Shown: positions 42,744 to 51,794 of the stretch, one piece after another
How positions within the stretch are numbered: position 1 is the first letter of the stretch
Layout: every line of letters starts with the position of its first letter
Assembly (NCBI RefSeq): GCF_001612685.1
Contig: NZ_BDAY01000048.1
Span: forward strand, 1-64,000
From: Nocardia altamirensis NBRC 108246
GTDB taxonomy: Bacteria > Actinomycetota > Actinomycetes > Mycobacteriales > Mycobacteriaceae
Direction of reading: 5' to 3'
DNA: 64,000 nucleotides
Notes under the pieces: generated by a model
What the model saw: only the letters and a program-made list of their open reading frames with translations
The model's database searches: none
Told to the model about the DNA's origin: nothing
Program-made: the position numbers and the translations under genes

Positions 42744-43304
42744 ATGAGTCAGGAACCGTCGGCGCTCGACCGATCGGGACCGCGGCGGCCGCGCCCACCG
42801 GATCGGCAGACACTGCTGCGCTTGGCCGCAGTCCTCGCCATCGCAGTCCTCGCCGTAGGCGTGGCGGTCTTCGTGATCCGCCAGCAGTTGCCGCGCGACT
42901 CGACCACCCCGGCGACCAGCACCATCGACTCCCCCGCGGACACCACGCCTGGCACGGCCATCTGGAATGTCCCCCAAGGCTTTCTCGGCACCTGGAAGGG
43001 CACCGCAGGCGACGGCGCGCACACGATCGACGTCGTACTGACCATCATTGCGGGCAAGACCGCCGAAGAGGTCGCGACCTCAGCGGACACCGATCGGCTC
43101 TCCGGCGATCGGTGCGAACGCGCCGAACGCGTGGTGAGCCTGGCCGCGACCGAGCTCACCTTCGCCGGCCGCGCCACCGGTGGCGTCGGGTGTCCCGACA
43201 ACGGCAGGACCACGACGGTCGAACTCAGACCCGATGGCTCGCTGGGCTACCAAGCCCCTGGGCCCAACGGGTCCATACTCGTCGGGACCCTCCACCTGAG
43301 CTAG
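42744..43304 (+). CDS. Single-pass membrane protein with outside domain
   Basis: A protein of 186 residues. A Pro/Arg-rich cytoplasmic start (MSQEPSALDRSGPRRPRPPD) leads into one membrane helix (LAAVLAIAVLAVGVAVFVI, about 27-45), then a Thr/Ser/Pro linker. The outside domain reads FLGTWKGTAGDGAHTIDVVL and ends GPNGSILVGTLHLS, with two Cys (DRCERA, VGCPDN). The 'GTWxG' start and beta pattern suggest a lipocalin- or avidin-like barrel, by resemblance only. It is convergent with the response regulator. Confidence 0.75.
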   Translation: MSQEPSALDRSGPRRPRPPDRQTLLRLAAVLAIAVLAVGVAVFVIRQQLPRDSTTPATSTIDSPADTTPGTAIWNVPQGFLGTWKGTAGDGAHTIDVVLTIIAGKTAEEVATSADTDRLSGDRCERAERVVSLAATELTFAGRATGGVGCPDNGRTTTVELRPDGSLGYQAPGPNGSILVGTLHLS

Positions 43305-43326
43305 TCCTGAGGTGTCGGCGAGCGGA

Positions 43327-43932
43327 TCAGAGCCAGCCGAGGCGTTCGGCCGCGCGAACGGCTTCGGCACGGGTAGAGCTGCCGGTCTTGCCGATGGCGG
43401 ACGAAAGATGGTTGCGGACAGTGCCTTCGGAGAGATGCAGCTGCTTTGCGATCGCGCCCGCGGTGGCGCCGTCGGCGGCCGCGGCGAGGACCTCGCGTTC
43501 CCTGGCGGTCAGCGGCGAGGTGCCCGCGGTCAGGGTTTCCGCCGCGAGCGCGGGATCGACTACGCGCAAGCCCATCTGGACGCGGCGAACAGCATCGGCC
43601 AGCTCCCGCGCCGGGGTGTCCTTGACGACGAACCCGCTGGCACCCGCGTCGATGGCGCGGCGGAGATAGCCGGGGCGGCCGAACGTGGTGACCATCAAAA
43701 TGCGGACATCGGGGTGGGCGGTGTGCAATTCGCCTGCGACGGCGATGCCGTCCATGCCGGGCATTTCCACATCGAGCAGCACCACATCGGGATTCGTGCG
43801 CGCGACCGCGTCGAGCACCTCGTCGCCGCGGCCGACCTCCCCGACCACCTCCAGATCGGCTTCCAGCCCGAGCAACGCCGCGAGCGCGCCGCGCACCAGC
43901 GCTTGGTCATCGGCGAGCAACAGCCGGATCAT
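43327..43932 (-). CDS. NarL/LuxR-type response regulator
   Basis: A protein of 201 residues. The receiver domain starts MIRLLLADDQALVRGALAAL with acidic pair D8/D9 and phospho-acceptor Asp54 in VLLDVEMPGMDG. The C-terminal LuxR HTH is LTAREREVLAAAADGATAGA then IAKQLHLSEGTVRNHLSSAI. Its ATG overlaps the TGA of the sensor kinase gene by 4 bases (43929-43932), so the two are translated together. It probably controls the ABC exporter genes upstream. Confidence 0.93.
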   Translation of the reverse strand: MIRLLLADDQALVRGALAALLGLEADLEVVGEVGRGDEVLDAVARTNPDVVLLDVEMPGMDGIAVAGELHTAHPDVRILMVTTFGRPGYLRRAIDAGASGFVVKDTPARELADAVRRVQMGLRVVDPALAAETLTAGTSPLTAREREVLAAAADGATAGAIAKQLHLSEGTVRNHLSSAIGKTGSSTRAEAVRAAERLGWL

Positions 43933-45155
43933 CGGTCCCTCCTCCTGTTTCGGGGTGATGCCGCAGGCGGCGCAACGGTGGCAGCGACCCGCACGCCGCC
44001 CTGCGTCGACGCGGACATGGTCAACGTGCCACCCGCGGCACGGACTCGCTCACGCAGGCCGGCGAGGCCCGAACCGGATGCCGCGCCGGCGCCGAGGCCA
44101 CGGCCGTCATCGACCACCTCAATAGAGCTGTCGCCGACCAGCACCGTGCAGTGCCTGGCCGCGCTGTGCCTGATCACGTTGGTGACCGCCTCGCGCAGCA
44201 CCCAGCCGAACAGCTCGCTGTGCGGTGTTTCGGGGAGCTGCGCGGGGTCCGGGAGATCGGCGACGATATCCGCCGCGGCCAGTGCGGTTTTCGCGTTGAC
44301 GAGCTCGCCGCGCAGCGAGACCTCGCGCAGGCCGCCGACGGTATCGCGCACTCCGGCAAGCGCTTCGCGCGCGAGTCGTTCGATATCGGCGAGCTCGGTC
44401 TTCGCCCGCACCAGATCGACGTCGATGAGTCGTTGCGCCAGTTCGGTTTTCACGGTGATCACGGTCAGCGAGTGGCCGAGGATGTCGTGCACGTCGCGCG
44501 ACACCCTGTTGCGCTCTTCGACAATCTCCAGTTCGGCGCGCTGCCGCCGTGCCAGCTCGGCGAGCCGCTCGCCGCGCACACCGAGCTGCCTGGCCAACCA
44601 GACGGCCACCGGAACGAAGGCCAGATAGAACGGCATCTCCGTCGGCTGCCTGCCGGGCAGGAGCACCGGAAGAAGCAGCATCGCCGACATCACCGCCAGG
44701 ACCACATACCCGGATTCCCTGGCGGGCAGGGCGAAGATGGCAACGATCGCGATGTAGATCACGGTCGGCAGCGCGACCGGACCGAGCAGCACCACCAGCG
44801 CCACGTGCAACGCGATCATCAGCCCGAGCACCGGCCAGATTCGACGGTCGATCGGCTGCTCGAGCACGGGGTCGCGCGGACCCGATCTGCGCGCCATCAG
44901 GAACGACCCGAACACCAGCGCCACGAACGCCACAAAGCATGCCGTCGCGAGACCCGCCTGCACGGTATCCCCCTGCGACCAGCGCTGCGCGATCGGCGGT
45001 ATCAGCCAGACCAGCCACACCACCGCGACGAGGATGCCCCACCAGCCGCGGCGCCTGCTGTTCATCGCGCCCAACGACTGATCATCGACCGCCCGATCGA
45101 GGAGACCGGAAAAACCAGCGGCACGCAGCGAAGCGAGCCCTGACCTCACACCCAT
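43929..45155 (-). CDS. Sensor histidine kinase (DesK/NarX-like, HisKA_3)
   Basis: A protein of 408 residues from ATG at 45155, with GGGAG seven bases upstream; an ATG at 45065 is the alternative. Five or six membrane helices lie in residues about 40-190. The phospho-acceptor is His223 in SRDVHDILGHSLTVI, the HisKA_3 signature. The HATPase part has LREAVTNVIRHS (N box) and VVDDGRGLGAGAASGSGLAG with LRERVRAAGGTL. There is no large outside sensor loop, so it probably senses membrane state or works with the neighbouring ABC transporter, as in related antibiotic-stress systems. It is coupled to the response regulator. Confidence 0.92.
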   Translation of the reverse strand: MGVRSGLASLRAAGFSGLLDRAVDDQSLGAMNSRRRGWWGILVAVVWLVWLIPPIAQRWSQGDTVQAGLATACFVAFVALVFGSFLMARRSGPRDPVLEQPIDRRIWPVLGLMIALHVALVVLLGPVALPTVIYIAIVAIFALPARESGYVVLAVMSAMLLLPVLLPGRQPTEMPFYLAFVPVAVWLARQLGVRGERLAELARRQRAELEIVEERNRVSRDVHDILGHSLTVITVKTELAQRLIDVDLVRAKTELADIERLAREALAGVRDTVGGLREVSLRGELVNAKTALAAADIVADLPDPAQLPETPHSELFGWVLREAVTNVIRHSAARHCTVLVGDSSIEVVDDGRGLGAGAASGSGLAGLRERVRAAGGTLTMSASTQGGVRVAATVAPPAASPRNRRRDR

Positions 45156-45335
45156 GCGTCGCTCCCGCACGAGAGGCCACCGTCTGTGCTGCACGAGCCC
45201 TGGTCGATCACGAGGACCGACGCTACCGAACCGGTGTCGGCCCAGGTAGGCCACGTCCTGTGTGGCGCGCCACCGCACGCGCCGCGGCTGTCCACCCCTC
45301 GTTCGGGACGGCCGCGGCGCGGTGCGCGAACCAGG

Positions 45336-46124
45336 TCAGCGGGCGGTGTCACGGCGGAACAGCACGGTCGAGCCGCCGACGAACACCGCAGCCCAGACGA
45401 CGACGTTGAGCACCGCGATCGCGATCTCGCCGGAACCGGTGTCGCCGAACGGCATTCGCGACAGCGTGGCGACGCCGTTGGTCGGGAACACCCGTGAGAC
45501 GGTCTCGAACCAGCCGTGCAGCGGCATGAACAGCCCGCCCGCGAAGGACAGCGCGGCAAGCACCGGTCCGAGCAACTGCATCACATTCTCCGACGGCAGC
45601 AGGTAGCCGACGAACAGCCCGAATGCCGCGAAGACCAGCGAGGTCAGCCAGGCGATCAGGAAGCAGCTCACCCACGCGACCGGCGTGAGATGCGCGCCGA
45701 ACAGCCCGCCGACCACGAACACCGCGGCGACCGACACCAGTTCGAGCGCCATCGCGACGGCGACCTTGGTGGCGATGTAGGCGACCGGATGCAGTGGGGT
45801 GAGCCGTAATTGGCGGCTCCAGCCGGTGGCGCGTTCGATCGCCACCATGGCGCCGCCGCTGGTGGTCGCGAGCATCGCGCCGTAGACGGCCATCGACACC
45901 ATGATGTAGCCGGTCACATTGCCCGACCCGAAAGCCTGTGTCCGGTAGTTCGATTGCAGGCCGAAGATGACGAAGAACAGCGGCGGGATGAGCAGCGTGA
46001 AGATCATGGTGCGCCGGTTGCGCAGCATGCGGCGCAGCTCGAGGCGCAGGAACCCGGCGCTGAAGCCGCCGAACGGGGTCGGCCGATGGGTAGTCGAAAC
46101 CGCCGGTGCGGCAAGGGTGGTCAT
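45336..46124 (-). CDS. ABC-2-type transporter permease
   Basis: A protein of 262 residues from ATG at 46124, one base after the stop of the ATPase gene. It has six helices with LELRRMLRNRRTMIFTLLIP and FFVIFGLQSNYR at the start, and LSFAGGLFMPLHGWFETVSR with VFPTNGVATLSRM near the end, the ABC-2 signature of DrrB-type exporters. Together with the ATPase it forms an exporter of a drug, lipid or similar compound. A two-component system lies 180 bases downstream on the same strand. Confidence 0.9.
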   Translation of the reverse strand: MTTLAAPAVSTTHRPTPFGGFSAGFLRLELRRMLRNRRTMIFTLLIPPLFFVIFGLQSNYRTQAFGSGNVTGYIMVSMAVYGAMLATTSGGAMVAIERATGWSRQLRLTPLHPVAYIATKVAVAMALELVSVAAVFVVGGLFGAHLTPVAWVSCFLIAWLTSLVFAAFGLFVGYLLPSENVMQLLGPVLAALSFAGGLFMPLHGWFETVSRVFPTNGVATLSRMPFGDTGSGEIAIAVLNVVVWAAVFVGGSTVLFRRDTAR

Positions 46125-46125
46125 G

Positions 46126-47067
46126 TCAGTTCTCTCCGGTGGTGAGCGCCAGGAACGCGGATTCGAGGTTGTGCGAGGTGATTTCGAGATCGACCGCGGT
46201 GGTCTCGGTGAGCAGGTAGCGGGCGATCGCGTCGGAGTCAGCGGTGTGCACGATGATTCGGTCGCCGCGCACTTCCACTTGATCGACACCGGGGACGGCG
46301 AGCAGCGCACTCCGCACCGCGCCGGGCATGGTCGCGCTGACCGCGCGGCCCGAGGCCAGGTTCTTGATCTCGGCGGCACTGCCGTCCGCGACCACCTTTC
46401 CTGCCCGGACCAGCACGATCCGGTCGGCGTAGGCGTCGGCCTCGTCCAGGTAGTGGGTGGCGAACAGGACGGTGCGGCCACGCGCGGCGTCCGCACGCAT
46501 CGCGTTCCAGAAGTCCCTTCGCCCTTCGACATCCATGCCGGTGGTGGGTTCGTCGAGCACGATGAGGTCGGGATTGGGCAGCAGCGCGAGCGCGAACCGG
46601 AGCCGTTGGCGTTGTCCGCCTGAGCATTTGCCGACCAGACGGCCTGCGATCTCGGTGAGCCCTGCGCGCGTGAGCGCCTCGTCGACCGGGCACGGGTTCG
46701 CGTGCATACCGGCAACGAGCCGCACGGTTTCGGCGACGGTGAGGTCGGGCAGCAACCCGCCGGATTGCAGGACCGCCGAAATCCGGCCCACCGCAAGGGC
46801 TTGCGCCGGCGTGCCGCCGAATACCTCGACCGTGCCAGAGTCCGGCCGCGTCAAGCCGAGCACCATGTCGAGGGAGGTGGTCTTGCCCGCACCGTTGGGG
46901 CCGAGGAACGCGACGATCTCGCCCGGTTCGATCACCAGGTCGAGTCCGTCGACAGCCTGCACCACCCCGCCGCCCGGTACCGGAAAGCTCTTACGCAGCT
47001 CGCGCAGTTCGATCGCGGGCGGCACCCGGTGCTTGCCGGCCGCACCCGCCTTCAGTGCTGATGTCAT
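46126..47067 (-). CDS. ABC transporter ATP-binding protein (DrrA-like)
   Basis: A protein of 313 residues. Walker A is GPNGAGKT (56-63), the signature is CSGGQRQRL (148-156, Cys replacing the usual Leu), Walker B is LIVLDEPT (168-175), and the switch His is in LFATHYLDEADAYADR. The C-terminal extension of about 80 residues is of the DrrA type. It drives export with the permease encoded one base downstream. An inverted repeat upstream (47124-47141) is a possible operator. Confidence 0.93.
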   Translation of the reverse strand: MTSALKAGAAGKHRVPPAIELRELRKSFPVPGGGVVQAVDGLDLVIEPGEIVAFLGPNGAGKTTSLDMVLGLTRPDSGTVEVFGGTPAQALAVGRISAVLQSGGLLPDLTVAETVRLVAGMHANPCPVDEALTRAGLTEIAGRLVGKCSGGQRQRLRFALALLPNPDLIVLDEPTTGMDVEGRRDFWNAMRADAARGRTVLFATHYLDEADAYADRIVLVRAGKVVADGSAAEIKNLASGRAVSATMPGAVRSALLAVPGVDQVEVRGDRIIVHTADSDAIARYLLTETTAVDLEITSHNLESAFLALTTGEN

Positions 47068-47123
47068 GCCTCAACGGTCGCCCACCAGCCACCGAAAGCC
47101 CCCACACACCTGTCACCCATCCC

Positions 47124-47141
47124 CCATGACACATGTCATGG
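47124..47141. promoter_or_regulatory. Palindrome upstream of the ABC exporter
   Basis: CCATGACA (47124-47131) and TGTCATGG (47134-47141) form a perfect 8-2-8 inverted repeat, 57-74 bases before the ATPase start at 47067. Possible binding site of the downstream response regulator or another factor. Confidence 0.4.
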
Positions 47142-47149
47142 ACGTGTGG

Positions 47150-47581
47150 TCAGGGCAGCAGCAGTCCTTGCCTGGCCCGGCCAGCGCCGGACAGCACCAG
47201 GACGAGCATGGTGGCCAGCGCCTGATCGTCCAGACCGGCGGCAGGGAAGGTGTAGCGCAGAATGACGTCGGCCTGCTTGTCGTGGCCGATCACGGTCAGC
47301 GAGCCGAACTGGAGGTCGTTGTTGCGCTCGGCGACCCGCTTGTGCAGCTGCGGCTTGAGCGGGCGATCCCAGGCAAGCACGCAGGTCAGCGTCAGCACAT
47401 CCAGGCCTGGCGCGAGGCTCACCGCGCGCAACGAGCACAGCGCGCCCTCGTATTCGAAGCCGATCGAGCCCTCGGGATCGACCCGCACCTCGATGTCGTA
47501 GAGCGACAGGCACGCGCCGGCCTTCGCCTGCAGTTCGATCTCGGGACTCACCGAAGATTCCATCTCTGTGCCGCCGTTCAC
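47150..47581 (-). CDS. YbjN-domain protein (Rv2360c-like)
   Basis: A protein of 143 residues. The start GTG at 47581 overlaps the uppS stop (GTGA); an internal ATG (MESSVSPEIE) is an alternative. The sequence, with CLSLYDIEVRVDPEGSIGFE and HKRVAERNNDLQFGSLTVIG, fits the YbjN/type III chaperone-like fold found in actinobacteria. Its place after uppS matches Rv2360c of M. tuberculosis (142 residues, conserved hypothetical, from memory). Function unknown. Confidence 0.8.
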   Translation of the reverse strand: MNGGTEMESSVSPEIELQAKAGACLSLYDIEVRVDPEGSIGFEYEGALCSLRAVSLAPGLDVLTLTCVLAWDRPLKPQLHKRVAERNNDLQFGSLTVIGHDKQADVILRYTFPAAGLDDQALATMLVLVLSGAGRARQGLLLP

Positions 47582-48411
47582 TTGGTGCCGCCGAAGCGTC
47601 GGTCACGCGAAGCGTACTCGAGGCACGCTTCCCACAGATTGCGCCGGTCGAAATCGGGGAACAGCGTGTGCTGGTAGACGTATTCGGCGTACGCGGACTG
47701 CCAGATGAGGAAGTTCGAGCTGCGGAACTCGCCGGAGGGGCGCAGGAACAGATCCACGTCCGGCATGTCCGGCTCGTCGAGGTACTTCGCGATGGTCGCC
47801 TCGGTGACCTTCTCGGGGTCGATCTCGCCCGCCGCCACCCGCCGCGCGATTTCCCTTGCCGCATCGGCGATTTCGGCACGACCGCCGTAGTTGACGCACA
47901 TGGTGAGGGTCATCACCGTGTTCTTCTTGGTCAGCTCCTCGGCGATCTCGAGCTCGTTGATCACGCTGCGCCACAGCCTCGGTCGTCGCCCCGCCCAGCG
48001 CACCCGCACGCCCATCTCGTTCATCTCGTCGCGGCGGCGGCGGATGACGTCACGGTTGAACCCCATCAGGAACCGCACCTCGTCGGGGCTGCGCCGCCAG
48101 TTCTCGGTGGAGAAGGCGTAGGCCGACAGCCACTTCACCCCGATCTCGATGCAGCCCTCGACGGTGTCCATCAGCACGGCCTCGCCGCGCTCGTGGCCCG
48201 CGGTCCGCGGCAGTCCACGTTCCTGCGCCCACCGGCCGTTGCCGTCCATCACCAGCGCGACATGGTTGGGCACCAGCTCGGCCGGAATCTCCGGCGGACG
48301 GGCTCCCGAGGGATGCGGCGACGGCGGACGAACGGTGCCGACCGCGTCGGGCCGCGCAGAGCTCGACTTGGTCGCGGTAGAGGAGTCACGGCGCAGGATC
48401 ACGGCCCCCAT
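47578..48411 (-). CDS. uppS: Isoprenyl transferase (polyprenyl diphosphate synthase)
   Basis: A protein of 277 residues. It adds isopentenyl units in cis to make the polyprenyl diphosphate carrier for cell-wall synthesis (decaprenyl in mycobacteria). The catalytic Asp56 is in VALVMDGNGRWAQERGLPRT, followed by AGHERG, YAFSTENWRRSPDEV and the C-terminal DLFLRPSGEFRSSNFLIWQS. Residues 1-45 are a Pro/Ser-rich extension typical of actinobacterial Z-type enzymes. It is between recO upstream and the YbjN gene, as in Rv2360c-Rv2362c. Confidence 0.96.
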   Translation of the reverse strand: MGAVILRRDSSTATKSSSARPDAVGTVRPPSPHPSGARPPEIPAELVPNHVALVMDGNGRWAQERGLPRTAGHERGEAVLMDTVEGCIEIGVKWLSAYAFSTENWRRSPDEVRFLMGFNRDVIRRRRDEMNEMGVRVRWAGRRPRLWRSVINELEIAEELTKKNTVMTLTMCVNYGGRAEIADAAREIARRVAAGEIDPEKVTEATIAKYLDEPDMPDVDLFLRPSGEFRSSNFLIWQSAYAEYVYQHTLFPDFDRRNLWEACLEYASRDRRFGGTK

Positions 48412-48472
48412 CCTGCCTGATGGTTGTGGAGGCCTTGTGTGGGTCTCGGCTCTAGGCGAGCGAAACGCGGAC

Positions 48473-49225
48473 TCAGGCGGGCGAGCTCACCGGCCGCGAC
48501 CGCTCGATCAGCGGCAATGTCCGCAATTGGCGTTCCAGATGCCATTGCAGATGCGCGGCGACCAGGCCGCTGCCCTGCCTGCGCACCCCGTCGGGCACCG
48601 ACTCGACGTACTCCCACTCGCCGCGCAGCAGCGCGACCAGGAACTCGAGCGCCCCCTGCTGCGGTGTCGCCGCACCGGGTGGACGGCAATGCACGCACAC
48701 CGCGCCTCCTGCCGCCACATGGAACGCGCGATGCGGGCCGGGGGTCGCGCACTTGGCGCATTCGTCCAGCGCGGGCGCCCAGCCGGCAAAACCCATGGCG
48801 CGCAAGAGGAATGCGTCCAGGATCAGCTCGTGCGGCCGCTGTTTGGCCGCGATCGCGCGCAGGGCGCTCGCGGTGAGCGCGTGCAGCCGCGGCGCGGGCG
48901 CACGTTCCTCACCGGCCAACCGCTCGGCGGTTTCCAGCACGGCACAGGCGGTGGTGTAGCGCCCGTAGTCGTCGATGATGTCGGCAGCGAACGCCTCGAC
49001 CGTGTGCACCTGGGTCACCACATCCAGCGTGCGCCCAGGATGCAGTTGCACGTCGATGTAGGCGAACGGCTCCAGCCGGGCGCCGAACCGCGACTTGGTC
49101 CTGCGCACCCCCTTGGCCACCGCGCGCACCAATCCGTGCTGGCGCGTCAGCAACGTGACAATGCGGTCCGCCTCGCCAAGCTTGTGCTGGCGTACCACCA
49201 CCGCCACATCCCGATACAAACGCAC
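48473..49225 (-). CDS. recO: DNA repair protein RecO
   Basis: A protein of 250 residues. The N-terminal OB fold starts MRLYRDVAVVVRQHKLGEAD then RIVTLLTRQHGLVRAVAKGV. The C-terminal part has the zinc-ribbon region CAKCATPGPHRAFHVAAGGA followed by VCVHC, giving CxxC...CxxC. RecO loads RecA on SSB-coated gaps with RecR. It is 61 bases upstream of uppS on the same strand. Confidence 0.95.
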   Translation of the reverse strand: MRLYRDVAVVVRQHKLGEADRIVTLLTRQHGLVRAVAKGVRRTKSRFGARLEPFAYIDVQLHPGRTLDVVTQVHTVEAFAADIIDDYGRYTTACAVLETAERLAGEERAPAPRLHALTASALRAIAAKQRPHELILDAFLLRAMGFAGWAPALDECAKCATPGPHRAFHVAAGGAVCVHCRPPGAATPQQGALEFLVALLRGEWEYVESVPDGVRRQGSGLVAAHLQWHLERQLRTLPLIERSRPVSSPA

Positions 49226-49401
49226 GCCTCATCCTCCCACGAACACCCGACAGCCGACGGCAGGCGCGGCAGCGCGCACCGACCCCGTCGCCTGCCGTCC
49301 CGGTTGTCACGGCCTGACTTCCGGCGACGAATCGACCATGCCGCTCCGCGCGCTGTCCTATTCTTTTTCTCTACCGCACTGCTGGGGAGGGGCTTTCAGA
49401 T

Positions 49402-49782
49402 TTGGACGACCTATTAGGGACCGGAACCGCCGCTGGCTTCCGCGCCACTCGTGAGTTACTCGGCTTGCCGGTGCCCTGGTGCGCCAGGCTGTTCGCCGTC
49501 GCCGAACGCACCGTGGAACGGTGGGAGAAGGGCTCTTTCCAGATCCCGGACACCGCGGCCCGCGAGCTCGCCGAAATCGCCGACGAGACCGAACAGGTCG
49601 TCGAGGCGATGGTCGATGCCATCGGGGCAGGCGAGATCTCACCACGACTACACACCTATCGAACAAACGACGACTACTGCCGCCACGAGCCGGGCACCCG
49701 CTACCCGGCCACCTGGCACCGCGCCGTCTGCGCGCGCGTCATGGTCGAATTGCCTCAGGTAGAACTGCAATTCGTCGAATAG
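49402..49782 (+). CDS. HTH protein, YdiL/DUF1870-like
   Basis: About 126 residues, apparently from TTG at 49402. The Xre-like HTH is FRATRELLGLPVPWCARLFA then VAERTVERWEKGSFQIPDTA, the pattern of YdiL/DUF1870 proteins. The second half is acidic with a tail PQVELQFVE. It is probably a DNA-binding regulator; its target is not evident. It is divergent from recO, and convergent with the secreted protein at 49787 with 4 bases between them. Confidence 0.75.
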   Translation: MDDLLGTGTAAGFRATRELLGLPVPWCARLFAVAERTVERWEKGSFQIPDTAARELAEIADETEQVVEAMVDAIGAGEISPRLHTYRTNDDYCRHEPGTRYPATWHRAVCARVMVELPQVELQFVE

Positions 49783-49786
49783 CGGA

Positions 49787-50248
49787 TCAGCGGTACACCG
49801 TCGGCTCGACGACGAGCTGAAGGACGGGGGTGTCGATACGCACGGGGGGCAAGACGATCGCGTCGAGGTCTGCCGGCCTGGCGCCTGCCCCATCGAACAG
49901 GCAGTGTCCGTTCGGATTGATCACCAAGGTGCGGCCGTCGGCCGCACCCGGCAGGGTGACGCGTGCCGCACCCTGCACCTCGATCGCGGTATTCGGCGCG
50001 ACCGGAACAAGGTTGTGCACCCACGGCGCCAGATAAGGGTGCGCAACGACGGTCGTCGCGTCGCCGCCCCGCTGGACGTCCGGAGTCGGCACCTGGATCG
50101 GCGAGAACGCCGGAGTGAGGGTCGGACCGTCGATGTCGCCGACGCCATTCGGCGGCTGGGCGTAGTCGGGCGTCAACGGCTGTGCCTGTGCTGCTCCGGC
50201 CAGACCGAAGCCGACCGCGAGACCGATACCTATCGCTACGAGCTTCAT
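49787..50248 (-). CDS. Secreted hypothetical protein, 153 residues
   Basis: The signal peptide MKLVAIGIGLAVGFGLAGAA is cleaved near AQA-QPL. The mature part is Pro-rich at first (LTPDYAQPPNGVGDIDGP), then beta-rich (AIEVQGAARVTLPGAADGRT) with one Cys. There is no membrane anchor or cell-wall motif. It lies 57 bases downstream of the TetR gene on the same strand and could be cotranscribed. Function unknown. Confidence 0.78.
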   Translation of the reverse strand: MKLVAIGIGLAVGFGLAGAAQAQPLTPDYAQPPNGVGDIDGPTLTPAFSPIQVPTPDVQRGGDATTVVAHPYLAPWVHNLVPVAPNTAIEVQGAARVTLPGAADGRTLVINPNGHCLFDGAGARPADLDAIVLPPVRIDTPVLQLVVEPTVYR

Positions 50249-50305
50249 TCGCTGATTCTCGGTGGGTGGCCGATCGGCGACGACGGTTGCGCTCGAGCTG
50301 ATTCG

Positions 50306-50905
50306 TCAGGTGCGCAGCAGGCCGGAGATCAGGAGCAGCACCGATTGCTGCGCCTCGGCCCTGGCCGCGTCCTTGTCTTCGGCGTGCGCGACGATCAACG
50401 ACGCCTCCGTGAGGGCGCTCAGCAACAATTGGGCGAGCACCGGGATGGGCGCATCGACCAGCATGCCCGCATCGCGGACGCGCTCCAGATGACCGACGAT
50501 CATGCCGAGACCGTGCTGGCTCTCGAATTCGCGCCAGGCCTGCCAACCCATCACGGCGGGCGCGTCGGTGAGCGCGATCCGCAGCATCGCCGGGCGCTGA
50601 CACATCTCCAGGAAGAGGCTGAGGCCCACCGCCATACCGCCCATCACATCGTCGGGATCGACAGCGGCGATGGCACTTCCGATCTCTTCGGTGAGTTCGG
50701 TTTCGATCTGTTCCAGGACGACGAGGAACAGGCCGCGCTTGTCGCCGTAGTGGTGGTGCAGCGCGCCGCGGGTGACCCCGGCCTCGGTGACCAGCTCCTC
50801 CGCGGAGGTCGCGGCAAAGCCGCGCTCGGTGAACAGGCGACGGCCTGCCTCTTCGAGCGCGGCTCTGGTGGTGCGGGAGCGATCCTCCTGGCTACGGCGT
50901 GGCAT
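50306..50905 (-). CDS. TetR-family regulator
   Basis: A protein of 199 residues. The HTH is TTRAALEEAGRRLFTERGFA then ATSAEELVTEAGVTRGALHH, followed by HYGDKRGLF, with a helical ligand domain of the C-terminal TetR type. Its start overlaps the end of the alpha/beta hydrolase gene by 14 bases, so both form one operon. The perfect 21-bp palindrome at 51795-51815 in front of that operon is the probable autoregulatory site. Confidence 0.92.
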   Translation of the reverse strand: MPRRSQEDRSRTTRAALEEAGRRLFTERGFAATSAEELVTEAGVTRGALHHHYGDKRGLFLVVLEQIETELTEEIGSAIAAVDPDDVMGGMAVGLSLFLEMCQRPAMLRIALTDAPAVMGWQAWREFESQHGLGMIVGHLERVRDAGMLVDAPIPVLAQLLLSALTEASLIVAHAEDKDAARAEAQQSVLLLISGLLRT

Positions 50906-51758
50906 GCAGCCGAGTGAACTCCAGGATCGCGTCGGTGAGCAACTCGGGCTGGTCCTCCGGGAGGAAGGTGTAGGAATCGTCGACCACCCGCAACGTCGCG
51001 TGTGGCAGGTCGCTGGCCAGGCGCTGGGCGAAGGACAGCGGGAAGATCTTGTCTTCGCGCGACCACACCAGCAGCACCGGGAAGTCCACGGACGAGAAGT
51101 GCTTGGCGGCTTCCAGCGTGTAGCTGTTGTTCGCCGACTTCAGGAAGCGCCGCAGATCCTTGCGGATCGCGCCGGACCTGCGGCTCGGCAGCAGGTAGGA
51201 GTCGGCGATCTCCGGCGGCGGCATCCGCTTGGCGACCAGGCCGAAGGCCAGCGGCGTCTTGTGCAGGGCTCGGATGCGCATCGGCTCGATCAGCGGGCGG
51301 ATCGAACCCGGGATCTTCGCGATCCAGCTGAACAGCGTGAACGGCATGGGCAGGAAGCCCTCGTAGCTGTCGACCGCGGCAAGCACCACTCGGCCGATCC
51401 TGGCCGGATGCCGGGTCATCAGCACCTGGGTGAGGGCGCCGCCGGTGTCGTTGGCGACGAGGGTGACATCGGTCAGGTCGAGCTTGTCGAGGAATGCCGC
51501 GATCAGGTCGGCCACGCCTGACGGTGTCAAATCCAGGTCGGGGACCGGGATTTCGTGCGCGCCGAGCGGCCAGTCCGGAGTCAGGCAGCGGTGGCCCGCG
51601 GCGGCGATGCCGGGGACGACGTTGCGCCACAGGTCCGCGTTCACGAGCAGGCCGTGCACGAAAACGACCGGCGAACCGGTCCCGGTCTCGTGGTAGCGGA
51701 TGCGACCGCCGGGCAGGTCTACCTCGTGCGTGTCGCCGAGTGCGGTGCTGAATCCCAT
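50892..51758 (-). CDS. Alpha/beta hydrolase
   Basis: A protein of 288 residues. The oxyanion region is SPVVFVHGLLVNADLWRNVV. The nucleophile elbow position reads LVANDTGGALTQVLM, with Asp instead of Ser at the centre, as in haloalkane dehalogenase-like enzymes. Later acidic and His residues appear in LLVWSREDKIFPL and VDDSYTFLPEDQPELL. It probably hydrolyses a small ester, epoxide or halide; activity is unassigned. It is cotranscribed with the TetR gene and lies 36 bases downstream of the palindrome. Confidence 0.88.
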   Translation of the reverse strand: MGFSTALGDTHEVDLPGGRIRYHETGTGSPVVFVHGLLVNADLWRNVVPGIAAAGHRCLTPDWPLGAHEIPVPDLDLTPSGVADLIAAFLDKLDLTDVTLVANDTGGALTQVLMTRHPARIGRVVLAAVDSYEGFLPMPFTLFSWIAKIPGSIRPLIEPMRIRALHKTPLAFGLVAKRMPPPEIADSYLLPSRRSGAIRKDLRRFLKSANNSYTLEAAKHFSSVDFPVLLVWSREDKIFPLSFAQRLASDLPHATLRVVDDSYTFLPEDQPELLTDAILEFTRLHATP

Positions 51759-51794
51759 GGTTCCCTCCAGTGCCGATGTGATGCCAACACTTTT

